Source of the DNA: Acidobacteriota bacterium
GTDB lineage: Bacteria; Acidobacteriota; Terriglobia; Bryobacterales; Bryobacteraceae
Direction: 5' to 3'
DNA: 64,000 bases
Assembly: GCA_026394015.1 (NCBI GenBank)
Contig: JAPKZA010000235.1
Span: 25,534-89,533 of the forward strand
Positions 10,694-19,850 of the stretch are shown here, one piece after another. The position numbers were made by a program, and so were the translations under genes. The stretch's first letter is position 1, and every line of letters starts with the position of its first letter. The notes under the pieces are model-generated. The model was not told the origin of the DNA. It saw only the letters and a program-made list of their open reading frames with translations, and did not search any database.

Positions 10694-11340
10694 AAAAACC
10701 GACCGTGCTCCTTGCCGACGACCACAAGATCGTCCTCGATGGCCTCCGCAGCCTCCTTGCCTCTCGCTATGACCTCATCGGAGCGGTCACCAATGGCCTT
10801 GAACTACTTGATCAAGTCGCCACCCTCCAGCCCGACATTGTCGTCGCCGATATCTCCATGCCGCTGTTGAACGGCATCGATGCCCTCGCCCAACTCCATG
10901 ACCGGAACATCAACCCCAAGGTCGTCTTCCTCACGATGCACCCCGACGCCACCTACCTTACCCGCGCTCTCGAAGCCGGGGCCCTCGGTTACGTCATCAA
11001 GCATGCCGCCGCCGAGGAACTCCTCATCGCCATCGAACACGCCCTGGCCGGTCAGGTCTACATCTCGCCCGAAATGCGTCACTCCTCCGTCACCGAACAG
11101 CTCGACCCGACCCGTCGCCATCAAAAAGCCATCATCGCTCTCACCCCCCGGCAACGCCAGGTTCTGCAGCTGCTCGCCGAAGGCAAATCCGCCAAGGAAA
11201 TCGGCGCGTTACTCGACATTTCTCCTCGCACCGTGGAAACCCACAAGTACAAAATGATGGACGACCTCGGCGTCAAAACCTCGGCCCAGCTCATCCAACA
11301 TGCCATCCGCCAAGGCCTGATCACCGTCGGAGATCCGTAA
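10690..11340 (+). CDS. NarL/FixJ-family response regulator (REC + LuxR HTH)
   Basis: A 216-aa DNA-binding regulator. The receiver domain has the acidic pair in LLADDHK, the phosphoacceptor Asp54 in VVADISMP, Thr in FLTMHP and Lys in YVIKHAA. The C-terminal LuxR-type HTH (about 150-210) reads LTPRQRQVLQLLAEGKSAKEIG then ISPRTVETHKYKMMDDL. It is translationally coupled to the kinase at 8792. Targets are not evident; the next gene starts 45 bp downstream and could be one. Confidence 0.94.
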   Translation: MKKPTVLLADDHKIVLDGLRSLLASRYDLIGAVTNGLELLDQVATLQPDIVVADISMPLLNGIDALAQLHDRNINPKVVFLTMHPDATYLTRALEAGALGYVIKHAAAEELLIAIEHALAGQVYISPEMRHSSVTEQLDPTRRHQKAIIALTPRQRQVLQLLAEGKSAKEIGALLDISPRTVETHKYKMMDDLGVKTSAQLIQHAIRQGLITVGDP

Positions 11341-11385
11341 TTTTGCGGATGTTGAACTCTGGCCGGTTCAGGCTTTAATCAAGGC

Positions 11386-11757
11386 ATGAACAACCCACTC
11401 TTCCTCCTTCTGCTCAGCGTCGGCGTTGCTCTCGGAGCAGACATTGACCCTAAGAAACTCCAACAGAGAGCTTGCGCCGCCTCCACCGCGGAGGCCCATG
11501 CCAAAGTGGCGAGCGACTACGCCAGTTGGGCGGACACCCTCACCGCCAAAGCCCGCCAACACGAGCGCGAAGCCGAACGCCTCTCCCAGCGTGCGGCTGG
11601 CTCCGCCATGCGCCACAAATGGCCCGCCATGGTCACCGGCCCGGCCGATCGCGAACGTCGCCTCGCCATGCAGGCCCATCGCGCCGCCCGGGAAGCCCGG
11701 GCCATCGCGCAATCGCACTCCGAGCGGGCGACCGCCATCCCCGCCGACAGCCAGTAA
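11386..11757 (+). CDS. small secreted Ala/Arg/His-rich helical protein, unknown function
   Basis: 123 aa: a clean signal peptide (MNNPLFLLLLSVGVALGA) followed by about 100 residues rich in Ala, Arg, His and Gln with no predicted beta structure, probably one or two long helices (ACAASTAEAHAKVASDY..., HRAAREARAIAQSHSE). One cysteine remains after cleavage. No family is recognised. It lies between the two-component pair and the sulfatase, with separate spacing on both sides, and may be part of the periplasmic or envelope stress output of the neighbouring regulator, but nothing proves it. Confidence 0.6.
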   Translation: MNNPLFLLLLSVGVALGADIDPKKLQQRACAASTAEAHAKVASDYASWADTLTAKARQHEREAERLSQRAAGSAMRHKWPAMVTGPADRERRLAMQAHRAAREARAIAQSHSERATAIPADSQ

Positions 11758-11792
11758 CCCGCCCCCCGGCGACGCGAGGGCTATCATCAATC

Positions 11793-13178
11793 ATGCGCCC
11801 CTCCCGCCGCCAATTCCTCGCCGCGCTCGCCCCCTCTCCCCGCCCCAACATCCTCTTCATCATGGCCGACGACCTCGGCTACGCCGACCTCTCCTGCTAT
11901 GGCCGCCGCGACTACCAGACGCCCCACCTCGACCGGCTCGCCGCCCAGGGCGTCCGTTTCACCCAGGCCTACGCCAACGGCTGCGTCTGCTCCCCCACGC
12001 GCACCGCCCTCCTCACCGGCCGCTATCAGTACCGCCTCCCGGTTGGCCTCGAGGAGCCCATCTCCACCCGTTCCCCCAAAATCGGGATTCCTCCAGACCA
12101 CCCCACCCTCCCTTCGCTCTTCCGCGCTGCCGGGTATCACACCAGCCTCGTCGGTAAGTGGCACCTCGGCACTCTCCCCGGCACCGGCCCCCTCGAGAGC
12201 GGCTATCACGAGTTCTTTGGCTACCGCATGGGCGGGGTCGACTACTTCACCCACAGATCCAGCGCCGCCGCTGACGGCCCTCTTGACCTCTGGGAGGGCA
12301 ACACCATTGTCGACCAGCCCGGCTACCTCACCGACCTCCTGGCCGACCGCGCCGAATCCATCCTCACTGCCCGCGCAAAAGATCGCCAGCCCTTCCTCCT
12401 CAGTCTGCACTTCAGCGCCCCTCACTGGCCATGGCAGGTCCCCGGCGACGAAGCCGCTTCCGGCCGGCTCACCAACCTCTCCGACTGGGAAGGCGGCAGT
12501 AACTCGACTTACGCCCGCATGGTCCAAATCATGGACCAGCGAATCGGCCGCCTCCTCACCTCCCTTGCTGACAAAAACCTCGCGCACAACACTCTCGTCG
12601 TCTTCACGAGTGACAACGGCGGGGAGCGTTTCTCCGACAATTGGCCCTTCTCCGGGCGCAAAGCTGAACTCCTCGAAGGCGGCATCCGGGTGCCCGCGAT
12701 CATTCGCTGGCCGGGCCACATTCGCCCCGGTTCCACCACCCCGCAGGTCGCCATCTCCATGGACTGGCTACCCACGCTTCTGGCCGCTGCCGGTCTCCAG
12801 CCAGACCCCGCGTTCCCTTCCGACGGCATCAACCTCCTTCCCACTCTCACCGGCCCCCTCCAGTCCCGCACACTCTTCTGGCGTCATCGTGCCGATCAGC
12901 AACGCGCGCTCCGCCAAGGCGATTGGAAGCTCCTTCGTCTCCGGACCAACAGCTACCTCTTCAACCTCACCGATGACCCTCTGGAGCGCGCGAACCGAAA
13001 ATCCGCCTACCCCGAACTCTTCGCCCGCCTGAATTCCGCCTACGACGCGTGGAATGCCACCATGCTCTCGGAAGATCCCGCCGCTTACTCCTACTTCATC
13101 ACTGGTGAACAGCAAGCCGAGCGTTACGGCCACTCTCGCACCGCCCCCGCCACCCCCCAAAAAAACGCGCTACCCTAA
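11793..13178 (+). CDS. secreted sulfatase (alkaline-phosphatase superfamily)
   Basis: 461 aa from the ATG at 11793, which begins MRPSRRQFLAAL, a twin-arginine-like export start. The metal-binding Asp pair is in IMADDLGYAD (26-27), and the sulfatase signature CSPTRTALLTGR is at residues 66-77, where Cys66 would be converted to formylglycine by a maturase not seen here. GKWHLG and the later SDNGGE (second metal site) are present. The Cys-type signature and Tat-like leader suggest periplasmic desulfation of a polysaccharide or sulfate ester. An upstream in-frame extension to 11472 exists but overlaps the preceding gene and has no similarity to the family. Confidence 0.92.
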   Translation: MRPSRRQFLAALAPSPRPNILFIMADDLGYADLSCYGRRDYQTPHLDRLAAQGVRFTQAYANGCVCSPTRTALLTGRYQYRLPVGLEEPISTRSPKIGIPPDHPTLPSLFRAAGYHTSLVGKWHLGTLPGTGPLESGYHEFFGYRMGGVDYFTHRSSAAADGPLDLWEGNTIVDQPGYLTDLLADRAESILTARAKDRQPFLLSLHFSAPHWPWQVPGDEAASGRLTNLSDWEGGSNSTYARMVQIMDQRIGRLLTSLADKNLAHNTLVVFTSDNGGERFSDNWPFSGRKAELLEGGIRVPAIIRWPGHIRPGSTTPQVAISMDWLPTLLAAAGLQPDPAFPSDGINLLPTLTGPLQSRTLFWRHRADQQRALRQGDWKLLRLRTNSYLFNLTDDPLERANRKSAYPELFARLNSAYDAWNATMLSEDPAAYSYFITGEQQAERYGHSRTAPATPQKNALP

Positions 13179-13182
13179 AGTT

Positions 13183-13440
13183 ATGGCAGCCACACTCGCC
13201 GTCCAACTCTCTTCTCCCCCTGCCCTGCAAGCCGCCTTGCATCATCCCGACCCGTCTTTCATCCGCGATTACGCGACAGAGGTATTTGGCGATTCGCAGC
13301 GCGCTGGTACTTGGCTCCGCTCGTCCAACTCCGCGCTGGGCAAGACCAGTCCGCAACGCCGTCTCGCCTCTGGCGATGCAGAGTCCATGCGCCAAGTGCT
13401 CCGCCTCTTGATCCAGCTAGACTACGGCGTACAAGCGTAA
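13183..13440 (+). CDS. short DUF2384 (MbcA/ParS-type) antitoxin
   Basis: 85 aa. Residues 33-85 match the toxin-binding DUF2384 fold: FGDSQRAGTWLRSSNSALGK, then SPQRRLASGDAESMRQVLRLL and LDYGVQA. Members are usually about 130-150 aa with an N-terminal Xre-like HTH; here only about 30 residues precede the DUF2384 part and no HTH is visible. It starts 4 nt after the sulfatase stop and ends 11 nt before the RES toxin, so it is co-directional with both. If it lacks DNA binding, autoregulation must differ from the MbcAT/ParST model. Confidence 0.8.
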   Translation: MAATLAVQLSSPPALQAALHHPDPSFIRDYATEVFGDSQRAGTWLRSSNSALGKTSPQRRLASGDAESMRQVLRLLIQLDYGVQA

Positions 13441-13451
13441 CTCGGCGGTCG

Positions 13452-13925
13452 ATGCCGGAGCCTCGAATTCGCGTCTTCCGTTTGTACAAATCCGGAAGAT
13501 TGCCTGAAGACCCAATGGGTGCTTATTTATCCGGGGGTCGCTGGAACCCTCCTGGGCACCGTATGTTGTATACGTCCACCCACCTCTCCCTCGCCTGTCT
13601 GGAGATCTTGGCTCACGTCACCATAAACACCGTGCCCCGGCAACTCTCCTGTGCGTGGACCTATCTCCCTCCGGTCACGGATTCCCTCGACCCTCAGAAG
13701 CAGCTGCTCCGCCGAGGAACGGAAATCACGGCCGAGATCGGCAAGCAATGGCTTGTCCAAGCCAACGAACTCGCGATTCGCGTACCCTCCATCATCATCC
13801 CTGAGGAAGACAACATCCTCCTCAACCCCAACGCTCCCGGCTACGACTCGCTCACTTGGGACACGAAGCCGTTCGATTGGGACGTACGCCTTCTCAACCT
13901 CTTAACGCAATCCGGGCCCAGCTAA
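13452..13925 (+). CDS. RES-domain toxin
   Basis: 157 aa, a full-length RES domain: RVFRLYKSGRLPEDPMGAYL then GGRWNPPGHRMLYTSTHLSLACLE, the Arg/Tyr/Glu-containing start of the family, and a C-terminal ILLNPNAPGYDSL segment. RES toxins such as MbcT act on NAD+ (phosphorolysis or ADP-ribosylation). It is paired with the DUF2384 antitoxin directly upstream. The start at 13452 was chosen over an earlier ATG at 13311 because that would overlap most of the antitoxin. The stop overlaps the opposite receptor gene's stop as CTAA. This pair appears intact. Confidence 0.9.
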   Translation: MPEPRIRVFRLYKSGRLPEDPMGAYLSGGRWNPPGHRMLYTSTHLSLACLEILAHVTINTVPRQLSCAWTYLPPVTDSLDPQKQLLRRGTEITAEIGKQWLVQANELAIRVPSIIIPEEDNILLNPNAPGYDSLTWDTKPFDWDVRLLNLLTQSGPS

Positions 13926-16900
13926 AAATTCAGCTTCAACGCCAACTGCAGAATCCGTGGCGCTCCCGCCCCGAAAATCCGCGCCACCTGTGTTGGTTGG
14001 TTGATATTCCCATTCGGCTGTCCGAAGTTCGCATGATTCAACACATTAAATCCCTCAAACCGGAATTGCACCCATCGCGACTCCTTCCCTAACCGGAAGC
14101 TCTTGCTCAGAATCGCATCCAGATTCTGGCTTCCCGGCCCCCGCAGAATATTCACCCCACTCGTTCCATACGTAAAGTTCGCCGAATTCACAAACGCGCT
14201 GGCGTCGAACCACTGCAAGATATTCGGCTCGCTCACCGTCCCCTGTCCCACCCGATTCGGCCGCGTCGTCGTCCCCACATTCGCAATATCCCGCCCCGTC
14301 GTCGGCGTAAACGGACTCCCCGCCTGCAACTGCAAAATCCCTCCCAGTGACCATCCGCCCAACACGGCATTCGCCACCCCGCCCCGCGTCATCCAGCGCC
14401 TCCCCTGTCCAAACGGCAGTTCATACACCGAGCTCACGACCAACCGATGCGGAATATCAAAATCCGCCAGCGACTTCGCCTCCCGCAAGCTATACGGGTT
14501 CTGATTGGTCCCTGTGATCGACATCGTCTTCGACCACGTATACGACGCCAAATACGTAACTCCATTCTTCATCCGCCGCTCCGCCTTCGCCTGCATGGAG
14601 TGATACGTCGACGCCCCCTCCGTCGTGTTGTATTGAATCGTCGAAAACTTCGGGTATGGGCGTCGCGGCTGAATCCCGCCCGCGCCTGGAACCAGCGGCT
14701 GATTCGCCTGATAGCTTACATCCAACTTCGTCCCCTTGTTGGCGACATACCCCACCTCAAACACCGTACCGCCAAACGCCTGCTGCTGCACGTTGAAACT
14801 CCACTCCTGAATATACGAATTGGCAAACTCCTTCTGAAACGCGAAAATCTCGGATAACGGCGGCGTATTGCTCGCCGGAAACGCCCGCGCAAAGGTCAGC
14901 GACGGAACCAGCGGATCCCCGGCGAACGTCTCCCCGCGGAAGAACGGCACCGAGCCAATGCTCTGCGTACTCAAGTTCCCGCCCACGAGCGTATAGAAGA
15001 TCCCATAACCACCCCGCAGCACCGTCTTCCCCTTCCCGAACACATCATACGAGAACCCAAACCGTGGTGCCATGCTCCCATACTGCGTATTCCGCAACGC
15101 TCGTCCCGGAAAGCCGAGCGACTGCCCGCTGACCACCCCCATATAGTCCAAGTCCGCCTGCGTAAAGAAAATAAACGCATCCTGGTCAATCTTCCCATCC
15201 GCCCCCGTCGCCGCAATCGGCCTCCCGCCCACAAAATCAAAACTCGAAATCCGATTCCGCTCCTCCGTTGGCTGCGGATTCAACTCGTGCCGCAGACCCA
15301 CATTCAAAGTCAACCGCCGCGAAACCTTCCAATCATCCTGGACAAACGAACTGTAATTCTGCCAGTTCACCGCCTGCCGTAACCGAGGAAAATTGCGCCC
15401 CGCGCTCGCCGGCAATCCCAACAGAAAATCCGCCAACCCATACCCGGTCCCGCCCGGCCGCGCCGGATTCTGCGTCAACACCCCGGTAAACGAATACGTC
15501 CCCCGCGCATTGATCCCATTGAACGCCGCCCGCCGGTAGATCCGCGCGTCAAACCCCACCTTCAACGTATGGCTCCCCCGAATCCAGGTCAGCGTATCCG
15601 CAAAATTCTTATTCGTAAAGAACTGCTCCAACGGCCGAATCCCAATGTCCCCGAAATTGCCATACCCCGTCACATTCAGTATCGGAAAGCCCTCAATGCC
15701 ATCCTTCTTCCTCCCGTCCAATCCCGTAATTCCTAGCTTGTCGATCACCGGCAACCCCTTGCTCGTCGTATCGAAGTTCAAATCAAACCGCGAGTAGGAC
15801 ACCCGAAACTCGTTAATCATCGTCGGCGAGAACGTCCGCGTGTAGCTCGCTACGGCGTTGTAGTTCAACACGTTCTGCGAGTCGCCCCCAGGGATCGGAA
15901 ACGGCCCGGGGCTCGTTTCGTCGCGGCTATCCCTGGTAAACCGCGCGAAATAGTTATCCCGGTCCGTCACCCGATGATCCACCTTCAGATTCATCTGATC
16001 ATTCGTCAACTGCCCCACCGTCGTCGTATTGAACCGATCTCCCGCCGCGTTCGGCCCCGGAATGTACTCCAGAATCCCCAACGCCTGCGAGGCCAACCGA
16101 TTCCGCGGAATCACGTTCCCCGGAAACGGATCCCGAGTGCTCGTCGCCCGCACCGTCGTCGCCGGATCAAAAATCGCCGGCAGGCCCGCCAAGTTCCCAT
16201 CCCGCTGTGCCGCCGTCGGCACCAGCGAATTCCGCACCGCCCCGACCCGCTGCCGATTCCCCTCGTACCCCCCGAAAAAGAACATCCGGTTCCGCTTGAT
16301 CGGACCCCCAAACGTCCCGCCAAACTGATTCCGCTTCCGATCTTCGGACCGCGAATCCACGCTAAAGAAATTCCGCGCGTCGAAGACCCGATTTCGCAGA
16401 AACTCAAACAAGTTCCCGTGAAACTCATTCGTACCCGACTTCGAAATCACACTCACCACCGCCGCCTGCCTCCCACTATCCGCCCCAAAATTCGACGTCT
16501 GTACCTTAAACTCCTGAATCGTCTCGATCGAAGGGCTAATCTGCACGGTCTGCGCGTTTTGCTCGAAATTCTCCGCCCCGTCGAACAAAAAACCCGTCGC
16601 CCCACCCCGATTCCCATTCACCAGGACGTTCGGTTCCCCCGTAAACTGGCTATTCCCCTGCACCAGCGTCCCCGGCGATAACGCCGTCAACTGCACAAAG
16701 TTCCGTCCATTCAAGGGCAACTCCACCACCCGCTTGTTGTCAATCACCTGCCCCACGGTCGAACTCTCGGTATCCACCTGCTTCCCGTCGCCCTGTACGC
16801 TTATCGATTCCGCCACATCTCCCAACCGCAATTGGAAATCGACGCGGGCCCGCTGGTCCACCGCCAACAAGATCCCCGATTGCGTCGCCGTCCGAAACCC

Positions 16901-17137
16901 GCTCTTCTCCACCACCACCGCATAACGCCCAATCGCCAAGTTCGGCAGGACGAAAATCCCCTCTCCGCCCGTCACCGATCGCGTCGCCAAGTTCGTAGCC
17001 AAATTCCGCGCCACCACCGTCGCGCCTGGCACCGCCGCATTGCTCTGATCGGTCACCGTACCCGCAATCGTCGCCGTATTCACCTGGCCCATAACCACCA
17101 TCGGTGCCAACAAGCCCATCCAAAGTAACCCTTTCAT
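13922..17137 (-). CDS. Oar-type TonB-dependent receptor with carboxypeptidase regulatory domain
   Basis: About 1071 aa, the same architecture as the receptor at 3191: signal peptide (MKGLLWMGLLAPMVVMGQ), regulatory Ig-like domain (about 20-105, TATIAGTVTDQSNAAVPGATV), plug (about 110-225, [37 protein letters not shown]) and barrel ending LQLALKLNF with terminal Phe. The two proteins are clearly homologous but diverged. The ATG at 17137 is preferred to a GTG six codons upstream. It is divergent from the classical TonB receptor at 17214, with 76 bp between. Confidence 0.92.
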   Translation of the reverse strand: MKGLLWMGLLAPMVVMGQVNTATIAGTVTDQSNAAVPGATVVARNLATNLATRSVTGGEGIFVLPNLAIGRYAVVVEKSGFRTATQSGILLAVDQRARVDFQLRLGDVAESISVQGDGKQVDTESSTVGQVIDNKRVVELPLNGRNFVQLTALSPGTLVQGNSQFTGEPNVLVNGNRGGATGFLFDGAENFEQNAQTVQISPSIETIQEFKVQTSNFGADSGRQAAVVSVISKSGTNEFHGNLFEFLRNRVFDARNFFSVDSRSEDRKRNQFGGTFGGPIKRNRMFFFGGYEGNRQRVGAVRNSLVPTAAQRDGNLAGLPAIFDPATTVRATSTRDPFPGNVIPRNRLASQALGILEYIPGPNAAGDRFNTTTVGQLTNDQMNLKVDHRVTDRDNYFARFTRDSRDETSPGPFPIPGGDSQNVLNYNAVASYTRTFSPTMINEFRVSYSRFDLNFDTTSKGLPVIDKLGITGLDGRKKDGIEGFPILNVTGYGNFGDIGIRPLEQFFTNKNFADTLTWIRGSHTLKVGFDARIYRRAAFNGINARGTYSFTGVLTQNPARPGGTGYGLADFLLGLPASAGRNFPRLRQAVNWQNYSSFVQDDWKVSRRLTLNVGLRHELNPQPTEERNRISSFDFVGGRPIAATGADGKIDQDAFIFFTQADLDYMGVVSGQSLGFPGRALRNTQYGSMAPRFGFSYDVFGKGKTVLRGGYGIFYTLVGGNLSTQSIGSVPFFRGETFAGDPLVPSLTFARAFPASNTPPLSEIFAFQKEFANSYIQEWSFNVQQQAFGGTVFEVGYVANKGTKLDVSYQANQPLVPGAGGIQPRRPYPKFSTIQYNTTEGASTYHSMQAKAERRMKNGVTYLASYTWSKTMSITGTNQNPYSLREAKSLADFDIPHRLVVSSVYELPFGQGRRWMTRGGVANAVLGGWSLGGILQLQAGSPFTPTTGRDIANVGTTTRPNRVGQGTVSEPNILQWFDASAFVNSANFTYGTSGVNILRGPGSQNLDAILSKSFRLGKESRWVQFRFEGFNVLNHANFGQPNGNINQPTQVARIFGAGAPRILQLALKLNF

Positions 17138-17213
17138 ACTCCGCAGATCATACACCCCACCTTCCCCGAGGACAACGGGGGATCACGCTCACGGAATCGG
17201 CGATCCCGCCGAT

Positions 17214-19259
17214 ATGCCCACTGTGATGAGAAGTACCTCCCGGATCCATCTGCTGGCCTCCGCTCTCTGCCTCGCCCGCGCCCTCGAAGGCCAGACCGTC
17301 GCCGAAGATCTGTCCATCGAAGAAATCCTGCGCACCCAGATCACGAGCGTCGGTCGCAAAGCACAGCAAGTCGCCAAAGCGCCCGCCGCCGTCTATGTCA
17401 TCACCCAGGAAGACATTCGCCGCAGCGGAGCCACCCAACTGCCCGATGTCCTCCGCATGGTTCCCGGCCTGGGCGTCGCCCGCATTAACGGATCCAACTG
17501 GGCGATCTCCTCTCGCGGCGACGCCTGGCAATACAGCAACAAAATGCTCGTCCTCGTCGATGGCCGCAGCGTCTATGGCCGCCTCTTCTCCGGCGTCTTC
17601 TGGAACGCCCAGGACATGCTCCTGGAAGATATTGATCGCATTGAAGTCATTCGCGGACCCGGAGCGGTCATGTGGGGATCCAATGCCGTCAACGGCGTCA
17701 TCAGTATCATCACGAAGAAGAGCCAGGCCACCCAGGGCGGCCTGTTGACGCTCGGTACGGGTACCGACGATCACGGCCTGGTCGGCTTTCGCTATGGCGG
17801 CCAGCGGGGCGACCGGCTCGCCTACCGCGTGTGGGGCAAGTTCAACGCTCGCCAATACCGCGACGTCGGCACCGCCATCTTCCGGCCTAACGACTCCTAT
17901 TCCGGTTCCGACCGCGGCCTAGTGCGCGAAATCGGGCCGCTCGCCGACACGGGTCGGCTCTGGCGCACCGGATTCCGCCTCGACTGGGAAAAATCGTCCC
18001 GCGACACCATCACCGTGCTCGGCGAACTCTACGGGCAAAGATATCAACAACGTTCCTGGCTCATCGCGCCGGGAGGACGTCTCCAACTTGACGCCTCCCA
18101 AGACCGGCCCGCCGGCGGAAATCTTCTCGCCCGCTGGACCCGCACCACTTCGCCGAACCAGGACACGACCGTCCAATTCTGGGCCGACCGCAACACGCAA
18201 AGTAGCTCGATCTACAACATCACCATGTCCACCGCCGACGCCGAAGTACAGCACCGGCGCCTCCTTTCCGATCGCAACGAACTCCACCTCGGAGGCGGCT
18301 TTCGCCTTCTCTCCGACTCGATCACCAGCGGCCCCCTGCGGTTCCTGCGCCCTAGCCGCACTGATGGACTCTGGAACGGAGTCATCCGGGACGAACACCA
18401 ACTCATCCCCAACAAGCTCATCCTCTCCGCCGGAATCCGTACCGAGCACAATGTCTACACCGGTTTCGAATACCAGCCCTCCATCCGCCTTCTGTATACC
18501 CCGGCCAAGGCGATCGCCGGCTGGGCCTCCTGGTCCCGTGCCGTCCGCACCCCTTCCCGCTCGGAACGCGATCTCCAAATCCTGCCGCTCGGTGTCGCAT
18601 CCTTCCAACAACTTCCCGTCCTCTTGCAGGTTCGGGGCAATTCAGCCTTTGTGTCCGAACGGGTCCACGCTACCGAAGCGGGCTTCCGCTGGCAACACCG
18701 CCAACGGTGGTCTGTCGATCTAGCGCTGTTCCACAATCGCTACACCCGTCTGGCTTCGGTCGAGCCCGGCCAACTGCAAATCCAGTGGCAGCCCGTTCCG
18801 GACATCCGCCAGGAACTCCTCTTCTCGAACGGTCGCCAAGGCACCAGCCGGGGAGGCGAAATCGCTCTCTCCGCCAACCTCCGCCCCTGGTGGCGGCTTC
18901 TCGGCTCCTACTCCTACCTCAACTCGGTCTCGGATCGAGCCCCTGGCTTCCGAGACTTTGACGGTCGGCTCACGAGGATGGACCCCGCCCACCAAGGTAA
19001 GCTCCAATCGCACTGGAACCTGGGCCAACGTTGGCAGGCCGATATCTCCCTCTATGCCGTCGACCGGGCCCGCCGATCCATCCCCGGCTATCTCCGCGCC
19101 GACACCCGGCTCAGTTGGCGACCGTCCCGCATTCAGGAATGGAGCTTCATCACCCAGGATCTATTCAACAACGGCAGATTGGAGTGGCAACCCGAGCTAT
19201 TCATCTACGCGATCCCCACCCGCCGGGCGGTACTTCTGCGCTGGACCTTTCAGTTCTAA
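17214..19259 (+). CDS. TonB-dependent receptor (classical, plug + barrel)
   Basis: 681 aa outer-membrane receptor: signal peptide, then a short N-terminal VAEDLSIEEILRTQITSVGRK, a TonB-box-like/secretin-free lead-in, a plug (about 55-165, AAVYVITQEDIRRSGATQLPDVLRMVPG and IEVIRGPGAVMWGSNAVNGVISI), and a barrel ending LLRWTFQF with terminal Phe. A second ATG at 17226 is possible. It is followed after 12 nt by yfiR-like and then a CHASE8 hybrid kinase, all co-directional, so in this context it may serve as a signal-sensing receptor as well as a transporter. The substrate is not apparent. Confidence 0.92.
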   Translation: MPTVMRSTSRIHLLASALCLARALEGQTVAEDLSIEEILRTQITSVGRKAQQVAKAPAAVYVITQEDIRRSGATQLPDVLRMVPGLGVARINGSNWAISSRGDAWQYSNKMLVLVDGRSVYGRLFSGVFWNAQDMLLEDIDRIEVIRGPGAVMWGSNAVNGVISIITKKSQATQGGLLTLGTGTDDHGLVGFRYGGQRGDRLAYRVWGKFNARQYRDVGTAIFRPNDSYSGSDRGLVREIGPLADTGRLWRTGFRLDWEKSSRDTITVLGELYGQRYQQRSWLIAPGGRLQLDASQDRPAGGNLLARWTRTTSPNQDTTVQFWADRNTQSSSIYNITMSTADAEVQHRRLLSDRNELHLGGGFRLLSDSITSGPLRFLRPSRTDGLWNGVIRDEHQLIPNKLILSAGIRTEHNVYTGFEYQPSIRLLYTPAKAIAGWASWSRAVRTPSRSERDLQILPLGVASFQQLPVLLQVRGNSAFVSERVHATEAGFRWQHRQRWSVDLALFHNRYTRLASVEPGQLQIQWQPVPDIRQELLFSNGRQGTSRGGEIALSANLRPWWRLLGSYSYLNSVSDRAPGFRDFDGRLTRMDPAHQGKLQSHWNLGQRWQADISLYAVDRARRSIPGYLRADTRLSWRPSRIQEWSFITQDLFNNGRLEWQPELFIYAIPTRRAVLLRWTFQF

Positions 19260-19271
19260 GGGCACTGCACG

Positions 19272-19850
19272 GTGAACCTCCCCCTCCCATCTCGCGGTCT
19301 GGTCATCGCCCTCCTCGGCACCTTCGCCGCACTCCAAACGCAGGTCGGCGGCGCCAGCCAACTCCAACACGAAGACGATCTCCGCGCCGCTCTCGTCCTC
19401 GGCTTCGCCCGCTTCTCCGAATGGCCCGTTACCCGCGAAGGACCCATCATTATCGCCGTCGTCGGGCGCCCTGCCATGGCCACCGCCCTCGAACGAGTCT
19501 CCTCTGGCAAACTCGTCAACGGGCGCGCCATACAAATCCGCCAAATTCGTCAGCCCTCCCAAGCCGCCGGGGCACACATCCTCTACTTTGGTCGCTCGCC
19601 CGGCATCCGGCTCGCCGAAGCCGTTCAAGAAGCCCGCGGCCCCGACAACAAGTGGCCCCTTCTCACCATCGGCGAGGAAGACCGATTCCTCGCCGCCGGC
19701 GGGGCCGTTCATCTCTTTGAAGAAGACGGCCGCATGAACTTCGAAGTCAGCTTGGCCGCATTGCAAGCCGCCAACGTCTCCATCAGCTCGAAGCTCCTGC
19801 GCCTTGGTTACACCAGCGGCTCTGGACGGCGCGCGAGGTCCGCGCCATGA
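19272..19850 (+). CDS. YfiR-family periplasmic protein
   Basis: 192 aa, GTG start, with a signal peptide (about 1-28). The mature part matches the YfiR/DUF4154 family: [52 protein letters not shown], then [37 protein letters not shown] with the conserved GG...F..N/NFE pattern. In Pseudomonas YfiR holds the CHASE8 diguanylate cyclase YfiN inactive from the periplasm. Here the downstream partner, overlapping by 4 nt, is a CHASE8 hybrid kinase rather than a cyclase. Pseudomonas YfiR's redox cysteines are not seen in this protein. Confidence 0.9.
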   Translation: MNLPLPSRGLVIALLGTFAALQTQVGGASQLQHEDDLRAALVLGFARFSEWPVTREGPIIIAVVGRPAMATALERVSSGKLVNGRAIQIRQIRQPSQAAGAHILYFGRSPGIRLAEAVQEARGPDNKWPLLTIGEEDRFLAAGGAVHLFEEDGRMNFEVSLAALQAANVSISSKLLRLGYTSGSGRRARSAP

